A DNA stretch of 64,000 nucleotides, from the NCBI GenBank assembly GCA_002633005.1, contig NMRA01000253.1, forward strand, positions 526,099 to 590,098, in the 5' to 3' direction. Origin of the DNA: Phoronis australis. Its lineage: Eukaryota; Phoronida; Phoronidae. The position numbers were made by a program, and so were the translations under genes. Numbering within the stretch: position 1 is the first letter of the stretch; each line of letters opens with the position of its first letter. The notes under the pieces were generated by a model, which was given only the letters and a program-made list of their open reading frames with translations, was not told the DNA's origin and searched no databases. Below are positions 1 to 9,929 of this stretch, one piece after another.

Positions 1-1365
1 CCAGAAAGTCTGGTGATGACCGAAGTATGAACATTGACGTTTGCTTTCAGTACATATGTGATGAAATTAAATCAAGACTGAATCAAGGACATGCGTATGA
101 CATGGGAGTCATTTGGAATACTTATGAACAGTATCCTAGGAAGTTCGCAACCTGCTGAACTAGTTTCTATAATGATGTCAAAAAGTCTCTTGATGACACA
201 GCCAGTTTCGTACGGAATAATGGCCTAAATAATGGCCTATTACTTTATCCTCCGAAATATCGTGAACGTACTATTGCGTCTTCAATAACCTCAATGAATG
301 CAAGTGATGAAAACGGTGATATAAGATTTGACTCGGTCCAGAACAATGATGTGCTGGACATTGTACATACCGCTCTGAAATTACGAAATGATTTGTTAGA
401 AACATCTAGCCACAGTGGATGGAATGGTATTAACAGGGAACATGTCCAAAACATAATACCTTAGAGTGTTTATGTTTTCTTATCAATACTGCTCGGATGA
501 ACAGATGTTTTGGACTGTGTCGATGAAAAAGCGAACATCTCTCGACATAGAAATATTACAAACATTGCTCAGGGCGTAGTACGAAATGATTTGTTAGAAA
601 CATCTAGCCACAGTGGATGGAATGGTATTAACAGGGAACATGTCCAAAACATAATACCTTAGAGTGTTTATGTTTTCTTATCAATACTGCTCGGATGAAC
701 AGATGTTTCGGACTGTGTCGATGAAAAAGCGAACATCTCTCGACATAGAAATATTACAAACATTGCTCAGGGCGTAGTTTTTTAACTTTCTAACTGACGG
801 AAGTTGACACCAAAGCATATTGGTCTTGGCCTTGCTCTAGGCTACGAGGTCAGAAAAAGATTTGTTTTCAGCTGCAGGTTACACAATTGGAATGGACATC
901 ATAAGACGAATAAACACTTCGATTTACAACTGAAATAATGAACAGATATGAACAGAACAACTGATTCTATATCTGGTGGCATAGAACCATATTCGCCTGG
1001 TAAGATGATATTGTCATAAGTCGTCAACATTGGTGTATTAGAGAAGACGGTTGATAGAAAAAATGCATTCATTGCACGCAAATGATGCTGTGGCAAAGGA
1101 GCCCTTGTCAAAGGACTGTTTGATTAGAGTGCAATTAGCAGAAAGAATGCTTTAGACACCAGAACTTTGAAAAAGTAACGTGATCTTGATTACGCACCGA
1201 GATTGTAGAGCAGACCACATCCTCCTAGCAATGCTGGCGCCCAGTCTGAGGAATGGTTTTATTGTACACAGATGCAAGATGGGGCACAGCTGAAGAGCAT
1301 GGCCTGGTCAACTTTGAGAATGAATTATTCAGAAACGATTCCACAATGGTCAGCCTTTAATGCAG
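1..1365 (+). pseudogene. Fragment of a decayed multicopy element protein (upstream part)
   Basis: The plus strand carries broken reading frames resembling the amino-terminal half of a large multicopy protein of aquatic invertebrates; I know the family by pattern and have no accepted name for it. Recognisable pieces in order are a stretch ending SSHSGWNGINREHVQNIIP (about 385-465), an ATRSEK...GYTIGMDIIRRI block (about 835-920), an SGGIEPYSPGKMIL block (about 970-1010) and an NYSETIPQWSAFNAAI block (about 1320-1370). Stops and frameshifts separate them, so it is not functional. The left end is cut by the window. A second copy with the following part of the same family lies at 29.9-32.6 kb. Family assignment is moderately sure; function is unknown. 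Confidence 0.55.
383..778 (+). repeat. 198-bp tandem duplication, two copies
   Basis: Bases 383-580 are repeated directly at 581-778 with about one visible difference (ttttgg against tttcgg near 506 and 704). The copies lie inside the decayed element fragment, so the duplication happened after or during its decay. The near identity says it is recent or a collapsed/expanded assembly region. Confidence 0.93.
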
Positions 1366-1439
1366 CCATAATTTAATTCTAGTTTTCATGCATGATTCTC
1401 ATCGATTACCTTTTTCATGCATCTTTCAATTTTCTGCTT

Positions 1440-2060
1440 TTAATAATATTTTTATGCTGTTTATGTTAGTTGCCATGGTAACCATTTTTAATTATCAAAA
1501 ACTGTGTGCTTCTTGATGTGATATAACTTTGAAAAACTCATCTTTTTAACTGGTGCAACACATGCTCAGAAATCGGAAATTTTTGCATATTGCTGAGCCT
1601 GGAACTGTGCGTTAGTCATATTACGTAATGCTACCTAGTTACCATGTCAACAAAGTATGTTTCAGCTTGGAAACACAATTACGTCTAAGAGAGGGTCACC
1701 AGTTTAGTACTATAAGCATTCATTATCGGCAATTAACATGGTTTTGCCATCAAAACTAAAATAGAGCTTATTTTCAGTGCCGCCGATCCAATACCTGGTT
1801 ACCATGGCAATGATGCATATTTTACCTTGGTAATACTCTTGGTGTCAAGGGTGAGACACTGGAGCCATTACTTTTTAATTGAACCTGAAATTGCTGGTTT
1901 TGGGTGTCAAAATACCTGGTTACCATGGCAACGTTGCATATTTCAGCCTGGTAACATCCCTAGTCTTCAAAGGAGGGCCACTGGAAGTTATTAGAGCATG
2001 GTTACCCGCTTCTAACATCACTTTGCCATCAAACCTAAAATTGATGATTTTGGCCGGCTG
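1440..2060 (+). repeat. Degenerate direct repeats carrying X-box-like palindromes
   Basis: Diverged repeat units share the pattern 'acctggttaccatggcaa...gcatatttcagcctggtaa' and 'ttgccatcaaacctaaaat'. Four copies of a 14-bp motif lie at 1469-1482 (GTTGCCATGGTAAC), 1638-1651, 1798-1811 and 1919-1932 (GTTACCATGGCAAC), spaced 169, 160 and 121 bp. The motif fits the known RFX X-box consensus GTNRCC...RGYAAC. Whether it is bound by anything is inference; it may simply be part of a repeat. Confidence 0.7.
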
Positions 2061-2562
2061 ACTAGCATGTTTACCAAGCGTAGGGCCTCATTTTTAATTT
2101 CAAAACTTGTTGCAATACTGAATATCTGTGCGGATGAATCTTTTATCTTTATTTAGAGCTAACTTTAAAATCGACATAATCTTGCCGATTTCTCAGATCC
2201 ACCTGTACCGCGTTGAAATTTGGTTACTTCTTATCCAGGTTCCGCGAGATATTTTTCAATCCTAGTTTCATTGTACCGTGACATAATAGGACATGACCTG
2301 CTGTTTTTTGCACAAAAGCCTTGCGTTTTGCATAGCAGTCAATTTAAAGGAGTAACCTGACAGCTTTTTGGGGGATATCGCCATGCTTTCGTTTGAAGGA
2401 TGTTTCATTATATCGACTAAGGAGTATTTGTGCTATGACTTCACCTTTGTTGTAAATAAAAATTTGACCTAAAATGTGTGGCCACGTTATACTAACAACG
2501 ACTCGTAAATACAAACAGTGCTTTCATAATTCCTTGTTTTTCTTTCAGAAAATATATAAGAC
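2061..2562. other. Unannotated AT-rich spacer
   Basis: No splice-compatible coding exon, RNA gene or repeat was recognised between the X-box repeat region and the left end of the foldback element. Confidence 0.5.
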
Positions 2563-3985
2563 AGTCTCAAAGTGTGCGGAACGGTTCCGCACTTTTTCTA
2601 TATCCACTTAGGGCCATAAAAAATGGTATGAAACAAATCTATACCTTACCCTAAAATGTTTACATTGATACATTTTTATTTCCTCAATTAGCATTTTCTT
2701 AATTAGAAGTTCAATTTTTGCAGTCAGTGCGGAATATTCCGCAGATTTGCGTAATATTCCGCACTTACAGAATACTGCGCAAGTTTTGTGGAATACTGTG
2801 ACTTGCGAAATATTATGTATATTTTGTGGAATAATAATGAAAAATAATAATTTATTTTTAAAAATCAATGTGACAGTTCCCGAAGGGTTCCACAAACAGA
2901 AAAGTTTAGCACAGGACTAAAATTTTTAATTTTCTCCCGGCCCAATAAACATTCCATTCTCAATAGCACTGGACAGTAAAATGTGCCCACTCTCAATAAT
3001 TAATCAATGTGACGGTTGCAGAATGGTTCCACATGCGGAACGGTTCTGCAAACAGAATAGTTTTTTGGAGCACTCATTTTTTATAATCCTCATATCAACC
3101 AATAAAGTTAAATGCATTTTATAATCAATACCACTTCAAAGTATCAATGGTACAATCCTAATAATAATTACTTGATCAATGTGACAATTGCGGAACCGTT
3201 CCGCATGCGGAACCATTCCGCGTGCAAAACCGTTCCGCGTGTGGAACCGTTCCTCTTGGGTAACGATTTCCCAAACAGAATGGTTTTGTGTTGTATCTGA
3301 TTTTTCAAATAAATTTAAAATGCATTCCATTCTCAATACCACTTGAAAGTATCAATGTGACGATCCTAACAATAATTAGTTGATCAATGCGATTGTTGCA
3401 GAATGGTTACGCATGCAGAACGGTTCCGCAAACAATGCTTTGTGGAGCTTACTAATTTTTTTCTTGTGCATTAAAGTTGAAATACATTCTATTCTCTATA
3501 ACACATCATTGTGTCATCATGAATAATGATTATCAGTGAGGAACTTGCTGAATGATTTGTGATGCAGAAACCTAGTTCTAGCAGACTCGGAAAAAATTGA
3601 CATCCTGTCTCTGCCATTTTAACGCTTTTGGTAGAACGTCATCACCAGCCACGGAACATTCAAATCTTAATGTGCAACAAACATAAAACATAAATGTATC
3701 AGCATTTCTACAATTATAATTAATAAACAGGACAGTTACGGAACCATTCGGCATGCGGCACCGTTCTGTGTGGGGAGCCGTTCCGCATGGGGATCGATTT
3801 TCCAAACAGAATGTTTTTTGGGGGGTTATCTGTTTAGCCCAATAAGGTTAAAATGCATTCCATTCTCAATACCACTTGAAAGTATAACAATAATTAGTTG
3901 ATCAATGTGACTTTGCGGAATGGTTCCGTATGCAGAAAGGTTACACTAACAATGGTTTTGTGGATCTCATAATTTTTTTAATTCC
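2563..3985 (+). repeat. Left inverted arm of the foldback-like element
   Basis: The outer 320 bp match the right end at roughly 90 percent or better. Farther in are subunits each with GCGGAAC-type palindromes, a 'gatcaatgtgac' segment and an 'aatgcattccattctcaataccacttgaaagtat' segment, the reverse complement of blocks in the right arm. There are about four subunits, and most palindromes are degraded (for example GCGGAACCATTCCGC near 3207). Confidence 0.75.
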
Positions 3986-6900
3986 ATGGCATTTTTGATT
4001 TTAGAACATTAGACATCCACGAACCCCTCTGAAATCAACCATTTGTTGAGTATTTTTATCATAAAAATTGCGGAAACGTATTTTGAGCATCCCTAACAAC
4101 CATAATAAAACTTGCACAATTAGCGTATGCTTAAATAATGTTTATGTACAACATTTGAACAGTTGTAATTTGAACAAAAATTAAAATTCAAAAATCAGAT
4201 GAGTGTAATTGGTACACTGTGTAATCTGAGTGCGCACACAGTATCAAGTACACTCGGATTCACATTTTCGAGTTTTCGGAAACGTGGCGTTTAAGTATAT
4301 CTCATGGGAAAGTGGGTGACTTAATAGAATATGCATGAAGCAAAAATCTCACAAACACCTCTATTGCCTCAGGGCGTGGGACGAGGGGGTCATGGGGTCG
4401 AGCATTTTTTATTACTTGGTTTACTTATTTTTAGCAGAAAAATGAAAATAAAAATAACATTATTTCATGATCGCTTCCAACTTGGCCTGCTTTGACAACT
4501 TTATACAAATTTTGGCAATTTTGCATTTCCTCAAAAGCTGGAAACTCAGGGGAGCAGATATAAACAGGTGTTAGTGGCAACTGTCGTATTTTTTCAAAAT
4601 ACAGAAAGGTGGTGGATCTAAACCAAGGTTTTATGTAAGGTAACTTACATAACGGGGCTCGCCAGTTTTGTTTTTTGATAGATTTTTTGTAAGTTTTTTT
4701 GTATTTTGGTTTTAGTCTGCTACAAATCTGATCACATTTGTTTTTGGACAAAATATGAGTATGAACTTTAAAATTAGTGCAGATGTAAACAAAGACTCAC
4801 TGTAAAGACACAAACAGTGCTGTTTCTTATCCATTCATTGCCAACTAGTGGCACTATAGATTTCTCTGGTGTTCAGGTGTTAGACAAGGATAATGCCACC
4901 CTCAGTCTCCTCTTAAAAGAGCTATGTAAATACTGTTGAATCATGTTGAGCACTATCTCAATAGAAACATTGATTCATTAGAGGCCCAACTGTTATGATT
5001 TCTGGTTTTTCCCCTCACAATGCAGTTTGAGGTGTACCTGTAGAGTCTATTCTCCACCTACGTCACCTGATTGAATAATGTGAACTTTTGTTTTGAGAAT
5101 GGTTTATAGTGAATAAACTGAAAGACTGATAAACATGTTGTTGTTCACATACGCGCTAGTTTTAAATTTTGTACTACAAATCTGTAATAAAAAGTGGGGG
5201 CCACCCATTAGTTTTTCCCCCGTGTGATCGAACAGGAATACCTTGGGCAATTAATGTGAGAATTCAACTCTAATCGAATTAGTGCGTGCAATCCTCTTGA
5301 AAATGGTATCGTTTCATTGCAGGATGTTAATTTTATATTGCAACGGCTTCAATAATATTTTCCTTTTTAATGGTTTTCTTATATCAGTGTTACAACATAT
5401 TTTTCCATGATCTTGGGTACCTCAGAATTGAGCATTTTGGCTTCTATGCAAAAATTTAATCGAAAAATCTTAATTTTTAATTTTTTCATTAATGTCCTGT
5501 GTATGTGCAACTACATGAGCAACAAAGTAGGGTCCCCGAATTAGTCTTCAAGCTACATGTATGTTAGCTCAAACAGAATATTCACTTTCTCAAAAATATA
5601 CTAAATTTCACAACCACAGATTCGATTCACCACATGATGTTTTTTTATTTTTAATGGGAATGTGAAAAATGTTTAAGTTAAAGGGAGTAAACTAACGAAA
5701 CAAATTTCATGATCAATGAATTAAAATTTGCTGGTGTACAAGGAATTAAGATGCACACTTGTATAATGTCTACACTTTTGTTTGTCATAGACTTTATTTA
5801 CGAATGAGTAGAAAGTAAAAATAGCAAAGTACCATTTGAATGACCACGTGATTCAATAGCCTAAATGATGGTAAAATATTGTTCTTGTTAAATAAATTTG
5901 GATGTGCAAAAATGCGGCTGCCATAGTTTTGGGTTCTCCTTGTTATACCAGTAGATTCCACATTTTAACAATTGCCAAAGTTGCCATTTTTCCAGTTTAA
6001 CAAGTAGTGAAGTAAATGTTTTCAACCTACCACTCTAGCCAAGCTGTGGGAATCTTTCTTGACCACTGAAGTTAAATTACTAATCTCCTGTTGTCCTCTG
6101 GTAATGTGATGCAAACAGAGCAATAAGTGGTCAGTGCAGCCCTAAAGTCAACCAGTGTGTCAACTGGTTTATAACAGTTAAACTTTGATTCAGAGATTTT
6201 GAGATTGTACACCCAGAAATTAGGAACCTGATGAAAAGCAATGCTGTAAAGCAGAGGTTTGATTATGGTAAAAAGTAAAACTGTAAACAAAGAAAAAAAT
6301 TGAAATTTATGAAAGACAGAACAACAAATTTCGGGCCAAAAGAATCAACAGGCTAGTAGTTCATTTGTCACTTCAATCTTAGTTTTTTCAATCTCATTAA
6401 TGTTGTTACCAGAATTAGTGAAGGTGGTGTGGGGTACCATTGCCAGTTCTTGTAGTCTGTCTTAAGTAAACAAAATTTGAGAAATTTCACTAATTAACTC
6501 TTACAGACATTCACACACATAATTTGGAAATGGTGATAACAAAGATGATAAAAATACCAATAATAATAATACCACCAATAATAATAACACCTGGTAATTC
6601 TGCTATTACTAATAGTAATTAGAACAATAAAAACATGTAGTAACTACTGCTATGGCTACTATTTAAATGGCAGAGGAAACTGAGACTGTTGGGCTCTGGA
6701 AATGAAAAAATATTATACCCCTATGGATATGGAATTTTGTGGTATTCAAAAGGCGCTTCGATTTTTAAAAGAATTTCGACAGAGTTGTATAGATAGAGAA
6801 AATCAAATGTAGCAAGAAGCTGTAAATTAGATACGTAGCAATTTTTCAAATTACATCTTGAAAAGGAAAATATTAGACATAGAGAAACCGTATATGAGGT

Positions 6901-7214
6901 CTCCCAACTGGCACATATTTGATGCACAAATCATTCACTGATGATAGAATGATAGAGCTGGGACAACATTTTGGAATGCTGAGAGGATTTAAACTTCGTT
7001 CAATTTGTGACATTCGAAAAATTGAAAACAAGTACCTAGAATTAGTTTTAAGATTCCAGTTGTCTCTTGAGAACTGTCCATATATTTTTTAAACGTTATG
7101 CAATCAAATGAAGAGATATAAGTGTATAAGAAATTTTGTGAAGTTCATGTTTTTGCTAATAAGTGTAAATCGTCTGTACTAAACCTTGACTGAATGTGAA
7201 CGTAATAATAATGA
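3986..7214. other. Unique centre of the foldback-like element
   Basis: About 3.2 kb of AT-rich sequence between the two arms. The longest open frame is about 106 codons at 4431-4751 on the minus strand; it is lysine/phenylalanine-rich low-complexity translation with no recognised domain. A short AAT/ACC-rich simple repeat lies at about 6545-6600. I see no gene here. Confidence 0.5.
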
Positions 7215-9317
7215 TGATGAGCTCCACCAAGCCATTGTTTCTGGAACCATTCTGCTTTTGGAACAAATCCGCAACAGTCACATTGGTCAACTAATTATCG
7301 TGAGGATTGTCACGTTGATGTTTTCAAGTGGTATTCAGAATGGGATGCATTTTAACTTTATTGGGCTAAACAAAAACCCCGCAGAACCATTATGTATGGA
7401 AAATCGTTCCGCATGCGAAACGGTTCCGCAACTGTCACATTTATTAAATAATTATTAGGCTAGAAATTCTGATACATTTATGTTTATGTTTATGCTTCTT
7501 GCACGTTAAGGATTGTCACATTGATACTTTCAAGTGGCATTGATAATGAAATGCATTTTAAGTTGATTGGACAAAAATACCCTGCAAAACCATTCTGTTC
7601 TGGAAATCGCTCCGCATGCGGAATAGTTTTGCATGCGGAACGGATCCGCATGCGGAACGGTTCCGCAACTTCCACATTTATTGAATAATTAATGTTAGGG
7701 TAGAAATTCCGATACATTCATGTTTATGCTTGTTGCACATTAAAATTTGAATAGTTCCTGGCCTGTGTTAAATTCTACCATAAGCGGTTAAATGGCATAG
7801 ACAAAATGTAAATTTTTCCCGAATCTGCTTGAGGTAGGTTTCTGCATCATAAATCATTCAGCAAGTTCTCCACTGATTAATCATTGTTCGTGCTGATACA
7901 ATGATATTTTCATGTGTTATTGACAATAGAATATATTTCAACTTAAATATGCAATAATTTTTTTTAAACAATTGGGATCTACTCAAAACTATTGTTTGAA
8001 GAACGCATGCGGAACGGTTCCGCAACTGGCACATTGATCAACTAATTATTTTTAGGATAGTCACATTGATACTTTCATGTGGCATGGGAATGGGATGCAT
8101 TTTAAGTTGATTGGGCAAAGCAAATAGCCCTCAAAACCATTCTGTTTGGGAAATCGCTCCCCATGCGGAACGGTTCCGCATGCGGAACGGTTCCGCGTTT
8201 GTCACTTTTATTAACTAATTATTGTTAGGGTAGAAATTCTCATACTTTTATGTTTAATGCTTGTTACACGTTAAGATTTGAATATTTCGTAGCTTATGTT
8301 AAGGTTCTACCAAAAGCGGTAAAATGGCATAGACAAGATGTCAATTTTTCCCCGAGTCTGATTCAGGTAAGTTTCTGCATCACAAATAATTCAGCAAATT
8401 CCCCACTGATTAATCATTGTTCATGTTGACACATTGAAATTTTCATGTGTTATTGAGAACAGGATATATTTCAACTTCAATGTGCAAGAAATTTTTTTTA
8501 AAAATTGTGAGCTCCACAAAGTATAGTTTGCGGAACGGTTCCGCATGTGGAACGGTTCCACAAATGTCAGAATTGATAATTTCAAGTGGCATGGGAATGG
8601 AATGCATTTTAAGTTGATTGGGCAAAAGAAACATCCCTAAAAACCATTGTGTTTGGGAAATCGCTCCCCATGCGGAACGGTTCCGCAACTGTCACTTTTA
8701 TTAACTAATTATTGTAAGGGTAGAAATTCTCATACTTTTATGTTTAATGCTTGTTGCACGTTAAGATTTGAATATTTCGTGGCTTATGTTAAGGTTCTAC
8801 CAAAAGAGGTAAAATGGCATAGACAAGATGTCAATTTTTCCAGAGTCTGCTTGAGGTAAATTTCTGCATCACAAATCATTCAGCAAGTTCCTCACTGATT
8901 AATCATTGTTCATGTTGACGCATTTATGTTCTCATATGCTATTGAGAATAGAATATATTTCGACTGAAATGTGCAAGATAATTTTTTTATTCCACAAAAT
9001 ATACATAATATTTCGCAAGTCACAGTATTCCACAAAACTTGCGCAGTATTCTGCAAATGCGTAATATTCCGCAAAGTCTGCGTAATATTCCGCAAAATCT
9101 GCGTAATATTCCGCAAAATCTGCGGAATATTCCGCAAAATCTGCGGAATATTCCGCATGGCAAAAATTGAACTTCTAATTAAGAAAATGCTAATTGAGTA
9201 AATAAAAATGTAACATTGTAAACATATTTAGGGTAAGGTATAGATTTGTTTCATACCATTTTTATGGCCCTAAGTGGATATAAAAAAGTGCGGAACCGTT
9301 TCGCGCACTTTGAGACT
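7215..9317 (-). repeat. Right inverted arm of the foldback-like element
   Basis: Several diverged direct subunits (starting near 7250, 7560, 8000, 8140 and 8525) each contain one or two copies of GCGGAACGGTTCCGC flanked by ATG/CAT, then the 'tgtcacatttattaa' and 'gaaattctgatacatttatg' segments. All are inverted relative to the left arm. This arm is about 700 bp longer than the left, mainly through extra subunits and the 21-bp array at its outer part. Confidence 0.75.
9038..9158 (+). repeat. 21-bp tandem array of GCGGAATATTCCGC palindromes
   Basis: Units start at 9059, 9080, 9101, 9122 and 9143, each a 14-bp palindrome or near-palindrome (GCGGAATATTCCGC or GCGTAATATTCCGC) followed by AAAATCT or AAAGTCT; a decayed unit precedes them. 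The period is exactly 21 bp. The homologous part of the left arm (about 2725-2765) has only two to three units, so the array expanded in one arm. Confidence 0.92.
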
Positions 9318-9929
9318 AAATAACATAATCTCATTTGAGAAAAAATCGCCTTATATGTACTTTTACTACTTGACACAGCGTAGTATTTTAGGAAATAGAC
9401 TTTGTATTAGCTTTCCTAATTAAGGTCCAACATAACTTTAAGACCAAGTTTTCTTTTCATCCAAATAGTACTACACGAACACTAAAATCACATTCCATCG
9501 GCTCATCGAAAAGAAAGCGATATTCTAGTGAGCAAAAAGAGACACGCGCCAGTGGATAGCCGGGAGCGAACAACTTCAGTGATCGGACGTTGGCTAATGA
9601 CAATGGGTTGGAAGCATAACATACATGTAGATACGACCGGGTCGTTAAAAACAATGTCTGAGTGCTGTAGAGCTAGATTTCATTTTCACTGACAGCCGGT
9701 TACTGACGCCACAAGCTCTACGAGGCCATGCAGTGGCCCCGGATATGCAACCCGGCGGGGGCGAAACGAAAGCCCAATTATTCGAGAAATAGCTAACGTT
9801 GGTAATGGGTCACCTCATTTGTTAAACAAACGGTCGAGATTTAAAAAAGTGCGAAGCTTGAAGCAGTCTTCTGTCTATCCGGTGTGCCGACCACATAAAT
9901 ATAGATTATTACATGGCGAAGTCGTTATC
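9318..9929. other. Spacer without a recognised gene
   Basis: Slightly more GC-rich than its surroundings around 9680-9760, but no exon, RNA gene or repeat was recognised. If the astacin gene continues leftward, this lies in its intron. Confidence 0.4.

Larger units (their letters stand above)
2563..9317. mobile_element. Foldback-like element with long composite inverted arms
   Basis: The outer ends are inverted copies: the left begins AGTCTCAAAGTG and the right ends in the complement, with similarity running inward through the palindrome GCGGAACGGTTCCGC, a 'ccacttagggccat' segment and GCGGAATATTCCGC blocks. Inversion continues in diverged form into the element, giving arms at about 2563-3985 and 7215-9317 built of duplicated subunits around a centre that is not repeated. 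No transposase reading frame is visible, so it looks non-autonomous. No convincing target-site duplication was found (left flank ends ataagac, right flank starts aaataac). Foldback and Galileo-type DNA transposons have this architecture, but membership of a superfamily cannot be decided here. Confidence 0.75.

Noticed and set aside
9038-9158. CRISPR array
   Set aside because: The spacing is 21 bp with no unique spacers, and the DNA is eukaryotic.
8910-9201. Overlapping open frames with repeats of 'FRKICGI' or 'ILRNI' type as a repeat protein
   Set aside because: They are only translations of the 21-bp DNA array in two directions.
2563-9317. Polinton or other coding large transposon
   Set aside because: No polymerase, integrase or other recognisable coding block occurs between the arms.
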